Positions 9,983-18,955 of a DNA stretch of 64,000 bases are shown here, in pieces. Source of the DNA: Alistipes sp. CAG:435. Lineage in GTDB: Bacteria > Bacteroidota > Bacteroidia > Bacteroidales > UBA932. Within the stretch, counting starts at the first letter, position 1. Every line of letters starts with the position of its first letter. The notes beneath the pieces were generated by a model. It was not told the DNA's origin, searched no databases, and was given only the letters and a program-made list of their open reading frames with translations. The DNA lies in NCBI GenBank assembly GCA_000433355.1, contig FR893154.1:93251-157250 (forward strand). Reading direction: 5' to 3'. A program made the position numbers and the translations under genes.

Positions 9983-10003
9983 ATTCAATAATTTGACTTT
10001 TCG

Positions 10004-10804
10004 GTGATGATCGGGATTTTTGATTCGGGGTCGGGCGGGCTGTCCGTGCTGCGGGAGGTGCTGAAGCTTCTTCCGGGGGAAAAGTTTGTCTATTACGCGG
10101 ACAACGCCAACTGCCCGTACGGAGAAAAGACTCCTGAGTTCATCCAAAGCCGATGCAGAGCGATCACTGAATATCTCCTCTCGCGGGGAGCGCGAATCAT
10201 CGTGGTGGCGTGCAACACTGCCACAGCGGCGGCGATCACCACTTTAAGAAATGAATATCCCGTCAAATTCATCGGAATGGAGCCGGCGGTGAAGCCGGCC
10301 GCGCTCAGTTCTAAGACAGGAGTGATCGGTGTGCTGGCGACGGCAGGAACGCTGAAAGGGTCCAAATACCTGACCACCAAGGGGATCTACGAGGATGACG
10401 TAGAGATTGTCGAGCACGTGGGGCAAGGGTTTGTGGAGTTGGTGGAGAATGGGATTCTGGACGGACCACAGGCGGAGGAGACGGTGCGGAAGAGCCTCCG
10501 ACCGCTGCTGGATGCGGGTGCGGACAGGATTGTGCTGGGGTGTACGCACTATCCGTTCCTGAGGAATGTCATCCAGAGGATCGCGGGGCCTGATGTGCAG
10601 ATCATCGATCCGGCACCGGCGGTGGCCAAGCATCTGATTGAGGTGATGAAAGAGGAAGGGCTGCTCTCCTCGGACGATGTGGCTTCGACAGGCTCGGTGC
10701 CCCATCCAGACATCGAACTCGTCACTTCCGGTGACAACACCTCAGCCAAACGGATTCTCAGCATGGTTCTTGAAGAGAACAAGGTCCGCCAAGGCAAACA
10801 ATAA
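10004..10804 (+). CDS. murI: Glutamate racemase
   Basis: Makes D-glutamate for peptidoglycan. The cytosolic two-domain enzyme has the DSGSGG motif at the N-terminus (Asp7), the first catalytic cysteine in VVACNTAT (Cys70) and the second in LGCTHYP (Cys180, with His182). The length of 266 residues is normal. Two adjacent ATG codons (10004, 10007) could both serve as start. Near the C-terminus VASTGSVPHP is encoded by a copy of the dispersed repeat (10683-10701), which gives this enzyme a slightly unusual loop before its last helix. pncB follows after 27 nt, so the two are probably one transcript. Confidence 0.95.
   Translation: MMIGIFDSGSGGLSVLREVLKLLPGEKFVYYADNANCPYGEKTPEFIQSRCRAITEYLLSRGARIIVVACNTATAAAITTLRNEYPVKFIGMEPAVKPAALSSKTGVIGVLATAGTLKGSKYLTTKGIYEDDVEIVEHVGQGFVELVENGILDGPQAEETVRKSLRPLLDAGADRIVLGCTHYPFLRNVIQRIAGPDVQIIDPAPAVAKHLIEVMKEEGLLSSDDVASTGSVPHPDIELVTSGDNTSAKRILSMVLEENKVRQGKQ
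10683..10701 (+). repeat. Dispersed GCTCAG-type repeat inside murI
   Basis: CTTCGACAGGCTCGGTGCC matches the dispersed TTCGACAGGCTCAGCGACC element with few changes, in frame within the C-terminal part of murI. Confidence 0.65.
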
Positions 10805-10831
10805 CCCTCCGGCAATCAGACAACAGAAAAA

Positions 10832-12370
10832 ATGGCTCCGGCCAAAACATCTAAAGATATGGAATCAAACAACAGAATCGAGGTCAAAGACTTCGCCTAC
10901 TGTTCAGACAAGTACCAGTACACGATGGGCAAATCCTTCTACGAGACAGGCAGAAAGGATGTCATCGCCGTCTTCAATATGTTCTACAGAAAAGCCCCGG
11001 AGAACAACAACTGGGCGGTCGTGAGCGGCATCGAGGAAGCCATAGAATGCATCCGGAACATCGGCAAGGCCGAACCGGAATTTTACGAGAAGTTCCTTCC
11101 GGGTGATGAATATGCCGAATTCCGCAAGTACCTGTCAACGTTGAGGTTCACAGGCAATGTCTATGCGATGCGCGAGGGCGAGATAGCGTTCCCGAACCAA
11201 CCGATCATCACAGTGGAGGCTCCGCTGATCGAAGCCCAGATCCTTGAGACTCCCCTCCTCTGCATAATGAACCACCAGATGGCCGTGGCCACAAAGGCCT
11301 CAAGGGTCTGCCGCGCCACCAACCGTCCTGTCAGCGAGTTCGGATCACGGCGCGCTCACGGCCCGTGGGCTGCCACTTACGGAGCGAAGGCCGCGATCAT
11401 AGCCGGATGCGCCAGCACCTCAAATATCCTGACCGGAGTCCTCAACGGAGTGCCTTCCACCGGCACGATGGCCCACAGCTTCGTCACCTCCTACGGCAGC
11501 ACAGTCGAAGGCGAGCACAAAGCCTTCGTGGACTACATCAACACCCACCGAGGCGAGAACCTCATCCTGCTCATAGACACCTACGACACCCTTAAATGCG
11601 GCATTCTGAACGCGATACGCTCTTTCAAGGAATGCGGCATCGACAATGAATATCCCAACGGCTACGGCGTGCGCCTTGACAGCGGCGACCTCGCCTACCT
11701 CTCAGTCAAAGTGCGCCGAATCCTTGACAACCACGGGCTTACGGGCTGCAAGATTTTCGCCACCAACTCTCTTGACGAATATCTCATCTCGGATCTTGAG
11801 CGCCAGGGAGCCTGCATAGACTCCTACGGAGTCGGTGACGCCATCGCCACCAGCAAGGCCGCCCCATGCTTCGGCAACGTGTACAAACTCGTCCAGATAG
11901 ACGGCCGTCCGGTCCTGAAACGTTCCGAGGACAGAATCAAACTGATCAACCCGGGATTCCAGATCACCTACAGAATCACGAAGAAAGACCCTGATCTCGG
12001 TGACATCTACAAAGCCGACGCGACCTGTCTGCGCGGAGACACCCTCTCCCAAAGGATCGAGGCCGGCGAGACCTTCACCATCTACGACGAGCAGGACCGC
12101 TACAAGTACAAGATATTCCAGTCCGGTGAATATTCCTGGAGGCCACTTCAGCATCAGGTGATCAAGGACGGTGAGAGATGCGCCGAAAGCCACACCCTGC
12201 AAGAGAAAAAGGCCTTCTACAACAACACCTTGTCACATTTCAGTCCGTCCGAGAGACGCCTCATCAACCCGCACTACTACAAGGTTGACATCTCAGACGA
12301 CCTCCTGAACACCAAACTCGAGATCCTCGACACCCTCAACAAAGAGATCGAGGCGTTCAGCATTGACTGA
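10832..12370 (+). CDS. pncB: Nicotinate phosphoribosyltransferase
   Basis: NAD-salvage enzyme converting nicotinate and PRPP to nicotinate mononucleotide. Family features include SDKYQYTMGKSFYETG near the N-terminus, EFGSRRAHGPWAATYGAKAA, the GTMAHSFVTSYGS active-site segment and LLIDTYDTLKCGILNAI, followed by the phosphate-binding LDSGDLA. The 512-residue length suits the bacterial class. The start at 10832 adds nine residues before a second possible ATG at 10859 (MESNNRIEVKDF), which may be the real one. The stop codon overlaps the start of a coiled-coil fragment in another frame. Confidence 0.9.
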   Translation: MAPAKTSKDMESNNRIEVKDFAYCSDKYQYTMGKSFYETGRKDVIAVFNMFYRKAPENNNWAVVSGIEEAIECIRNIGKAEPEFYEKFLPGDEYAEFRKYLSTLRFTGNVYAMREGEIAFPNQPIITVEAPLIEAQILETPLLCIMNHQMAVATKASRVCRATNRPVSEFGSRRAHGPWAATYGAKAAIIAGCASTSNILTGVLNGVPSTGTMAHSFVTSYGSTVEGEHKAFVDYINTHRGENLILLIDTYDTLKCGILNAIRSFKECGIDNEYPNGYGVRLDSGDLAYLSVKVRRILDNHGLTGCKIFATNSLDEYLISDLERQGACIDSYGVGDAIATSKAAPCFGNVYKLVQIDGRPVLKRSEDRIKLINPGFQITYRITKKDPDLGDIYKADATCLRGDTLSQRIEAGETFTIYDEQDRYKYKIFQSGEYSWRPLQHQVIKDGERCAESHTLQEKKAFYNNTLSHFSPSERRLINPHYYKVDISDDLLNTKLEILDTLNKEIEAFSID

Positions 12371-12683
12371 TGGCCCAGCCATCGGGGTACGATTCATTCT
12401 TGAGGGGAAGCTGGACCAGATCAAGAGCGTCCTCGACGACCAGAACACCACCCTCGAGACCAGGCTGGCGGCCATCGGGGCCGCCGTCAAGGGAATGCCT
12501 GACTACGGCAGCAAGTTCGATCTCATCGTGGCGTCCCTCGACGCGATCAAGGGGCAGGCCGAGGCTCTCGGCACCGACCAGGCCGGCATCGCCTCGAAGA
12601 TAGCCGGCGTGACCGACGCCATCAACGACCTCGTCGACGAAGTGAACAGCGGCAACACCAGCGCCGCCGGACACAGGACATGA
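12363..12683 (+). pseudogene. Coiled-coil protein fragment fused end-to-end after pncB
   Basis: An open frame with the strong G/C third-position pattern of real genes encodes about 100 residues rich in heptads: GKLDQIKSVLDDQNTTLETR, LAAIGAAVKG, FDLIVASLDAIKGQAEAL, IASKIAGVTDAINDLVDEV. It has no ATG at its 5' end; a TTG at 12363 would overlap the pncB stop. It ends at a TGA followed by its own terminator. I read it as the C-terminal remnant of a longer coiled-coil protein, left by a deletion that joined it to the end of pncB. It could instead be a small coupled gene starting at TTG. No family is recognised. Confidence 0.5.
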
Positions 12684-12690
12684 CAAAGAG

Positions 12691-12730
12691 AGGGTGACTA
12701 AAGTCGAAAGACTGATAGCCACCCTTTTTT
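12691..12730 (+). terminator. Intrinsic terminator after the coiled-coil fragment
   Basis: AGGGTG (12691-12696) pairs with CACCCT (12720-12725), an inner AGTC-GAAA-GACT stem extends the structure, and a run of six T follows. Confidence 0.85.
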
Positions 12731-12867
12731 GCGTACCGTAAGCGGATTGTCGGTACTGCTTAGTAACATGAAAAAATAAGTTGCCTCAGATAAAATTATC
12801 GAGGATAGATCTATTTTCCAAGGCCACTAAGCAATCCTAAATAGTACCAAGCTGATTTTAGGCTTAC

Positions 12868-13437
12868 TTAGAACATGAAACCGAACGAGACGTTGATGAG
12901 ATTTAGGCTGGTGCGGTCGGCGAGGTTGGTCAGGGACGGGTGGTAGGCAAATTCCAGGAAGTACCTGTTGTAGACGGCCTTGACGCCTAACTGGGCGCAG
13001 AGCTGGAAGCGGTTGGCGGCGGAGTCGCCGTTGTCTGACTTGAACCAGTCGCTGGTGACGCCCTCGTACTTGCTTTGACCCAGGATGTGCGCTGTCAGGT
13101 TGAGGCCGGCGAACGGGAGAAGCTGGATCTGCCCGAGGTCGAGCTGGTACATCAAACTGACCGGAACAATCGCGGAGACGAGTGTGGAATTATGGTCGCC
13201 GAACACCGCCATCGCATCCGCACCATATTCATAGAAGAAAGGCAACTCGCCGGGGAGCGGTCTCGCCTGCGAGACACCTACGGAGAGGCCGTTCATGTTT
13301 TCCGTGACAAGCGATCTGCCCGATTTCATCTCGATCGCGGCATTTGAATAGGACACCTTGAAGAAAGTCTGCTGTGCGGAAATTGTCCCGCAGATGGTCA
13401 TCGCGGCGATGACCGCAAGTAGTTTGATGTGCTTCAT
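12868..13437 (-). CDS. Small outer-membrane beta-barrel protein
   Basis: The likely start is the second Met (MKHIKLLAVIAAMTICGTISAQ), which gives a standard signal peptide; an upstream ATG at 13461 would add eight residues. The mature part of about 170 residues has alternating hydrophobic strands such as GVKAVYNRYFLEFAYHP and ends in NVSFGFMF, the aromatic C-terminus typical of BAM-assembled barrels. Eight strands are plausible. No enzymatic or binding motif is seen, so the function is unknown. It is transcribed alone from a TATATTTG promoter. Confidence 0.75.
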   Translation of the reverse strand: MKHIKLLAVIAAMTICGTISAQQTFFKVSYSNAAIEMKSGRSLVTENMNGLSVGVSQARPLPGELPFFYEYGADAMAVFGDHNSTLVSAIVPVSLMYQLDLGQIQLLPFAGLNLTAHILGQSKYEGVTSDWFKSDNGDSAANRFQLCAQLGVKAVYNRYFLEFAYHPSLTNLADRTSLNLINVSFGFMF

Positions 13438-13528
13438 AAAACTGTTTGTATTTAATGTCAAAATTATGATAAGTCAGCCACTTCCCTTCCGATTCTGCCT
13501 GTGGGCGGGCAAAATGGAGCGGATGCTA

Positions 13529-13536
13529 CAAATATA
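13529..13536 (-). promoter_or_regulatory. Promoter -7 element of the OM barrel gene
   Basis: Minus-strand TATATTTG, a perfect TAnnTTTG match, about 90 nt before the proposed ATG. Confidence 0.6.
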
Positions 13537-13620
13537 AGAATTATTTCGGGCTTGGCAGCATGGTATAGAGAATGTTTCGACAATGAAACCCGAAAAGATG
13601 AGGGCAGATCTTAGCTGCAG

Positions 13621-13690
13621 CCCGAAAAGGATTTTCCCTATCCGGATTTTTCACGTTACAAAAATCCGGATAGGGAAAATCCTTTTCGGG
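13621..13690. terminator. Perfect 31-bp hairpin with 8-nt loop downstream of the dehydrogenase operon
   Basis: Left arm 13621-13651 and right arm 13660-13690 are exact reverse complements over 31 nt; the loop is CACGTTAC. Read on the minus strand, in the direction of the upstream operon, the loop is GTAACGTG, identical to the loop of the hairpin at 35642-35683. It begins 19 nt after the alcohol dehydrogenase stop. It probably ends that transcript, although the stem is much longer than an ordinary terminator needs. Confidence 0.8.
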
Positions 13691-13709
13691 TCTCACACTA
13701 AGGTGAGTA

Positions 13710-14990
13710 CTACTTGCTCAGTTCGGAGGCGTGGGAGAGGAGATATTCCTCAGCCTCGATGTTCCATAGTCCGTTATGAGCCTTGCAGAGGCGGTCGAGC
13801 TCGGCATAGACAGGGTTGGTCACGCCTTTCTCCTCGAAATCGGCGATGGCGGTCAGCGGCATCTCCACGTGGGTGTAGATCAACTTCTTGCCACCTTTGA
13901 TCGACGGGAGGTTCAGGGTGGTTTCAGGGACCACATTGAGGCCTCCGATGTGGGTCACGAGACCGGCTGGGTCAAGACCTTCGCCCATCATCTTGAGGGC
14001 TTCCTTCATGTCCTCGGTGTTGCCGCCGCTGGTGCCGACCACATGGGTGGAGGCATAGTGGACATTGTAGAAGTTGAACGGAGCCTTGAAATCGGAACGA
14101 CCAGGACCGGAGAAGAAATTCAGGCAGCCATCCTGTCCGAGGATGTCGTCTCCCTGCTCGACAACAGCGGGAACGGGTGCCATCACGATGACCTCATCAT
14201 AGCCGGTTCCGCCGGAAATCTCGCGCAGCGTCTCTACAGGATTCTCGACAGTGCCGGTGTTCACATAACGGAGATCGATGCCACGGGAAGCGGCGAACTC
14301 CTTGGTATAGAGCGTCGCGGCACGGTCAAGACGGGCCTGATCGATGTCCGTCACCACGAAAAGGGACGGTTTTCTGTCCTCACGGCGGAGCACATAGTTG
14401 ATCATCGCGAGTCCCATCGGGCCGACACCAGCCAGAAGTGCCATCTTGCCACCGTCCTTGATCTCCATCTGGTGAACATACGAGCCCGGATGGGTGTGAT
14501 AGCAGGCGTGCATCGCGCCGATCACGCAAGCCAGAGGCTCGCTCAATGATGCCGGATAGAATCCCGGGCCATTGTAATGAAGGAGGCAGCCCATCTCCAT
14601 CACATCGGAAGGGATGATGATGTAGGTGGCGTCACCTCCGGCGTAGCGATAGGAATATCCAGGCGCGGACAGCAGACCGGCTGGGCCGCCCTCGTAGTTA
14701 AGGGCCGGCTGGATTGAGAACTTGTCCCCAGGCTTGAATTGATCCTTCCACTTGGAGCCGACCTCTATGATCTCGCCGGCGAACTCGTGGCCGATGATCG
14801 TAGGATTTTCGGCGATGTCGTCCGGGACTCTCTTGTGGTCGGAACCTTGGTGTGAAGACTTGTAGGAAGACATGCAAAGGCTGTCGCTGACAACCTTCGC
14901 GAGGATCTCGTCATCCTTCATCCCGGGGAGTTCAAACTCCTCGAGACGAAGGTCTTCCTTACCATATAATCTAACAGCTTTTGTAAGCAT
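13710..14990 (-). CDS. Zinc-dependent MDR alcohol/polyol dehydrogenase (SorE-like)
   Basis: Medium-chain zinc dehydrogenase of 426 residues. Putative catalytic zinc ligands are Cys39 (DSLCMSSYK) and the His68-Glu69 pair in IIGHEFAGEI. The nucleotide-binding motif is LLAGVGPMGLAM. The usual four-cysteine structural-zinc lobe is absent, and the insert EGGPAGLLSAPGYSYRYAGG resembles L-sorbose-1-phosphate reductase relatives. The substrate is not predictable. It is the last gene of an E2-Lpd-E1 operon, starting 11 nt after the E1 stop, which suggests it feeds or drains the pathway whose 2-oxo acid (or acetoin-like) intermediate the complex oxidises. Confidence 0.85.
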   Translation of the reverse strand: MLTKAVRLYGKEDLRLEEFELPGMKDDEILAKVVSDSLCMSSYKSSHQGSDHKRVPDDIAENPTIIGHEFAGEIIEVGSKWKDQFKPGDKFSIQPALNYEGGPAGLLSAPGYSYRYAGGDATYIIIPSDVMEMGCLLHYNGPGFYPASLSEPLACVIGAMHACYHTHPGSYVHQMEIKDGGKMALLAGVGPMGLAMINYVLRREDRKPSLFVVTDIDQARLDRAATLYTKEFAASRGIDLRYVNTGTVENPVETLREISGGTGYDEVIVMAPVPAVVEQGDDILGQDGCLNFFSGPGRSDFKAPFNFYNVHYASTHVVGTSGGNTEDMKEALKMMGEGLDPAGLVTHIGGLNVVPETTLNLPSIKGGKKLIYTHVEMPLTAIADFEEKGVTNPVYAELDRLCKAHNGLWNIEAEEYLLSHASELSK

Positions 14991-15001
14991 GGCCGTACCT
15001 T

Positions 15002-17485
15002 TTACACACCCTTCTTCGCGCGGATGACCTGCTCAGCGGTGGTCTGGTTGCTTACCGGAACATAGTCCTTCAGAGGGACGATCTTCTCGTTGATGGCATC
15101 CAGGAACCAGGACGGCTGAGGGAAGAACGCCTCCTCAAGCTCGTGGCAAGGGGTGATCCAGTTGCGGGAACCAAGCACCACAGGAGCGGCGTCGAGGTCG
15201 TCAAAGGCCATCTCGGTGATGTTGGCGGCGATGTCATTGAGGTAGGAGCCACGGGCGCAGGCGTCGCCGGCGATGACGATGCGGCCGGTCTTCTTCACGG
15301 ACGCAAGCACCTTCTCGTAGTTGAACGGCACGAGAGAGCGGGCATCGATGACCTCAGCCTCCATACCATACTTTTCCTTAAGAATATCAGCGGCCTCAAG
15401 AGCGCGGTACAAAGTGGCGCCGATAGTAAGGATGGTGATGTCCTTACCGGCCCTCTTGACATCCGGCTCACCGATCGGAATCTCATAATATTCCTCAGGC
15501 ACACCGCCTTCGTGGAACATCTCGCCCTTGTCGTAAATCCTCTGACTCTCAAAGAATATGACTGGGTCGGTACCCTGAAGCGCGGCGTTCATCAAGCCCT
15601 TCGCGTCATACGGAGTGACAGGGAAGCAGACCTTGAGTCCAGGAATATGGCAGCACAACGAAGTCCAGTCCTGAGAGTGCTGGGCACCGTACTTCGAGCC
15701 GACGGACACACGGACCACAACCGGCATCTTCAGGATGTTGCCGGACATCGCCTGCCACTTAGGAAGCTGATTGAATATCTCGTCTCCGCAGCAGCCGAGG
15801 AAGTCGCAGTACATGATCTCAGGGATCACACGGCCGCCACACATAGCGTAACCGATGGCTGTCCCGATGATCGCGGCCTCGGCGATCGGAGAATTGAACA
15901 GGCGATGGTAAGGCAGAGCCTCGGTCAGTCCTCTATAGACAGCGAAAGCGCCACCCCACTCACGGTTCTCCTCACCGTAAGCGACCAGAGAAGCATCCTT
16001 GTAGAAGCGGTCGGCGACGGCCTCGAATATTCCGTCCCTGATGTTGTAGGTCTTCATCTTGCTGGCAGGCTTGCCGTCCTTGTCAAGATAGAACCTGGAC
16101 TTGCCGGCAATCTGCTTGGCGCGAGGATTTTCCTCCAGCGGCATATTCACATCCGGTTTCGCGTCGCTGAGGGAGTCGATGCTCTGGTTGGAGAACATCA
16201 TATCACCAAGGAGCTCACTTTCCTTCACGAGATCCATGCGAGGGGAAAGTTCGGTGTCGATGGCAAGCTTGTAGCATTCGAATATGTTGGCGTCAACCTC
16301 CTTGCGGATAGCGTCGAGAGCGGCCTGATCAGCCACCCCGGCCTCTTTCAGTCTCTCACCGAACGCCAAGATGCAATCTTCCTTCTCCCAGGCCTCGATC
16401 TCCTCCTTTGTACGGTAAGACGACTGGTCGCTCGGAGAGTGTCCGCTGTAACGGTAGGTGACAACGTCCAGAAGAGCAGGGCCCTTCTTCTCAAGAAGGT
16501 AGGCTTTCTTGCGGTTGAAAGCGTCGATGACCGCGAGAGGATTGTAACCGTCAACTCTTTCGGCATCCATGGCGTCGGCCTTGAAGCCGGCTCCCAGGCG
16601 TGCAGGGAACACATAGCCCATGGTCTCGCCCCTGGTCTGTCCACCCATGGCGTACTGGTTGTCCATCACGTTGAACAGGACTGGCAGCCCGCCCTTCATG
16701 TCGCCTTCCCAGAGTGTGTTGAACTGATCCATCGAGGCGAATGTCATGCCTTCGAGGACTGGTCCTCTGGCCATCGCGCCGTCACCGAGGTTGGCGACGA
16801 CGATGCCCTTCTTGCGGTTGACCTTCTTGTAAAGGGCCGCTCCCACGGCGATCGATCCGGAACCGCCGACGATGGCGTTGTTAGGATAGATTCCGAAAGG
16901 TGTGAAGAATGTGTGCATTGATCCGCCCAGGCCCTTGTTGAAACCGGTCGTGCGGGCGAAGATCTCGGCCATCGCACCGTAGAGCAGGAAGCGGATTCCG
17001 AGCTCCTTGGTGTCATCGCCGTCGTAAGCCTTCTTTGCCACGTTGAGGGTGGCGCCACCCCAGAACTCCTCCATAACCTTCTTCAGCTCATCCTCAGGAA
17101 GGATCTGAATGGAGCGGAGTCCCTTGGCGAGAATCTCACCGTGTGAACGGTGTGAACCGAAGATAAAGTCATCGGTGTCAAGGCAGTAGGCCATACCGAC
17201 AGCGGCGGCCTCCTGACCTGCGGAAAGGTGGGCAGGGCCAGGGTTATTGTAAGCGACTCCGTTGTAGCCACCCGTGGTCTTGACCTGATTCAGCATAGTC
17301 TCGAACTCGCGGATGTAGGACATGTCGCGGTAGATGCGGAGAAGATCCTCCTTTGTGAAATTGCCTTCCTTAAGTTCTTCCTTGACGGTCTTGTTGTACG
17401 TCATCACCGGAATCTTCGGAAGCTCAAGTTCGTGATCCTGAGGACGCAGGGTCTCGTTAGGATCGATGTAAAGCGCTTTTGGCAT
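15002..17485 (-). CDS. 2-oxo acid dehydrogenase E1, fused alpha and beta subunits
   Basis: 827-residue thiamine-diphosphate enzyme joining E1-alpha (about 1-420) and E1-beta (about 480-810). The alpha half has the FGSHRSHGEILAKG loop and the TPP motif running from GDGAMARGPVLEGM to VMDNQYAMGGQT. The beta half has YGEENREWGGAFAVYRGL, NSPIAEAAIIGTAIGYA and the C-terminal transketolase domain with DARSLVPFNYE. It decarboxylates a 2-oxo acid and passes the acyl group to lipoyl-E2. Pyruvate, branched-chain acids and acetoin are all possible; residues alone do not decide. It is third in the operon, 77 nt after lpd. Confidence 0.88.
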   Translation of the reverse strand: MPKALYIDPNETLRPQDHELELPKIPVMTYNKTVKEELKEGNFTKEDLLRIYRDMSYIREFETMLNQVKTTGGYNGVAYNNPGPAHLSAGQEAAAVGMAYCLDTDDFIFGSHRSHGEILAKGLRSIQILPEDELKKVMEEFWGGATLNVAKKAYDGDDTKELGIRFLLYGAMAEIFARTTGFNKGLGGSMHTFFTPFGIYPNNAIVGGSGSIAVGAALYKKVNRKKGIVVANLGDGAMARGPVLEGMTFASMDQFNTLWEGDMKGGLPVLFNVMDNQYAMGGQTRGETMGYVFPARLGAGFKADAMDAERVDGYNPLAVIDAFNRKKAYLLEKKGPALLDVVTYRYSGHSPSDQSSYRTKEEIEAWEKEDCILAFGERLKEAGVADQAALDAIRKEVDANIFECYKLAIDTELSPRMDLVKESELLGDMMFSNQSIDSLSDAKPDVNMPLEENPRAKQIAGKSRFYLDKDGKPASKMKTYNIRDGIFEAVADRFYKDASLVAYGEENREWGGAFAVYRGLTEALPYHRLFNSPIAEAAIIGTAIGYAMCGGRVIPEIMYCDFLGCCGDEIFNQLPKWQAMSGNILKMPVVVRVSVGSKYGAQHSQDWTSLCCHIPGLKVCFPVTPYDAKGLMNAALQGTDPVIFFESQRIYDKGEMFHEGGVPEEYYEIPIGEPDVKRAGKDITILTIGATLYRALEAADILKEKYGMEAEVIDARSLVPFNYEKVLASVKKTGRIVIAGDACARGSYLNDIAANITEMAFDDLDAAPVVLGSRNWITPCHELEEAFFPQPSWFLDAINEKIVPLKDYVPVSNQTTAEQVIRAKKGV

Positions 17486-17562
17486 ATCAGTATATTCTTA
17501 ATTGTTTTTCGTCATTCTTTTTAGCGACAATTTGTGGTCATTACGTTTACCAGCAAATCATT

Positions 17563-18942
17563 TTATTTCAACGCGAACGCTGTCTCCTTGATGATCTCGG
17601 AAACAGTCGGGTGCGGGAACACAACCTCCTTGAGCTGCTCAAGGGTCATCTCCGACTCGATGGCGATGCAGGCGCTGTGGATGATCTCCGAGCAAGGGTT
17701 GCCGAGCATGTGGACTCCGAGGACCTCGTGGTACTTCTTGCCGACGATGATCTTGCATATTCCTTCACCGCCCTCATTCTCTGCGACAAAGCGGCCGGCG
17801 TAGGCCATTGGAAGCTTGACGACCGAATATTCCTTCCCGGAAGCCGCGGCCTGCTCCTCGGTGAGTCCGACTCCGGCGACCTCAGGGTTGGTATAGACGA
17901 TTCCAGGGATGGCGTCGTAGCGCATATGATCTTCCTTTCCAAGAATATTGTTGACCGCGACCTCGCCCTCGCGGCTCGCCGTGTGGGCCAGCATAGAGAA
18001 GCCGGTCACGTCGCCGGCGGCATAGACTCCCGGAATATTCGTGCGCATCCTGCTGTCCACCTTGATTCCGCAAGGTTTTCCGCCACGGTTCAGGAGCATC
18101 TCGACTCCAAGGTTCTCAAGGCCGAATCCCGTGATGTTGGCACGGCGGCCCACAGAGACGAGAATCTTGTCCCCGCCGACCCTCTGGGTGTTGCCCTCCG
18201 GATCCTCATAGACAACGGTGTTGCCCTCGATTCCGGTGACCTTGCACTTGAGGCAGAAGTTCACGCCACGTTTGGTGTAGATCTTCTGAAGCATAGCGCT
18301 GATCTCATCGTCAAGAGGTCCGAGAATCTTAGGAAGCATCTCAACCACAGTCACTTTCGTACCGAGAGTGCTATAGAAAGCCGCGAACTCCATTCCGATG
18401 ACACCTCCACCGATGACAACGAGCTCGGACGGACGCTCTTTCAGAGAAAGGATCTCACGGTTGGTGACGATAACGTCTCCGGCCTCCTTCAGACCCGGGA
18501 ACGGAGGCACGGCGGCCTCTGAACCGGTGCAGATGAGGATGTTCCTTGCGGCGTAGGTCTGGTCGGCGGCCGTGATCTTGATGCCTTCCGCGTCACGGCC
18601 CTGGATCATAGCCTCGGCGGCCACGACCTCGACATTGTTGGACTTCATCGCCAGTTTGACACCACCTACGAGTTTCTTCACGACCTTGTCCTTACGGGCG
18701 ACGATCTTTGAATAATCGAACGTAGGTTCCTTCACATAGACCCCGTAGTGGTCACCTGTGAGGGCGTAGTTATAGACCTTTGCGCTGTAAAGGAGCGTCT
18801 TGGTCGGGATGCAGCCCTCGTTGAGGCAGACACCTCCGAGAGACTTTCTTTCAAAAAGGACAACCTTAAGGCCGGCGGCTCCGGCTCTTTCAGCGGCCAC
18901 GTAACCACCCGGGCCACCGCCTATTACCGCTAAATCGTACAT
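17563..18942 (-). CDS. lpdA: Dihydrolipoyl dehydrogenase (E3)
   Basis: Flavoprotein reoxidising dihydrolipoamide with NAD+. The start is taken at MYDLAVIGGGPGGY (18942); an upstream in-frame ATG at 19029 would overlap the E2 gene and add a non-homologous 29-residue tail. The FAD-binding GGGPGGY, the redox pair Cys39/Cys44 in GGVCLNEGCIPTK, the NAD-binding VIGGGVIGMEFA, and the C-terminal MLGNPCSEIIHSA and FPHPTVSEIIKE helices are all present. 459 residues is the expected length. It lies 13 nt after the E2 stop. Confidence 0.95.
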   Translation of the reverse strand: MYDLAVIGGGPGGYVAAERAGAAGLKVVLFERKSLGGVCLNEGCIPTKTLLYSAKVYNYALTGDHYGVYVKEPTFDYSKIVARKDKVVKKLVGGVKLAMKSNNVEVVAAEAMIQGRDAEGIKITAADQTYAARNILICTGSEAAVPPFPGLKEAGDVIVTNREILSLKERPSELVVIGGGVIGMEFAAFYSTLGTKVTVVEMLPKILGPLDDEISAMLQKIYTKRGVNFCLKCKVTGIEGNTVVYEDPEGNTQRVGGDKILVSVGRRANITGFGLENLGVEMLLNRGGKPCGIKVDSRMRTNIPGVYAAGDVTGFSMLAHTASREGEVAVNNILGKEDHMRYDAIPGIVYTNPEVAGVGLTEEQAAASGKEYSVVKLPMAYAGRFVAENEGGEGICKIIVGKKYHEVLGVHMLGNPCSEIIHSACIAIESEMTLEQLKEVVFPHPTVSEIIKETAFALK

Positions 18943-18955
18943 ATTCGTAAATATT

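Noticed and set aside
15143..16921. Plus-strand open frame of 592 codons opposite E1
   Set aside because: Overlaps a strongly conserved E1 gene on the other strand; long antisense frames arise from the G/C-rich third positions.
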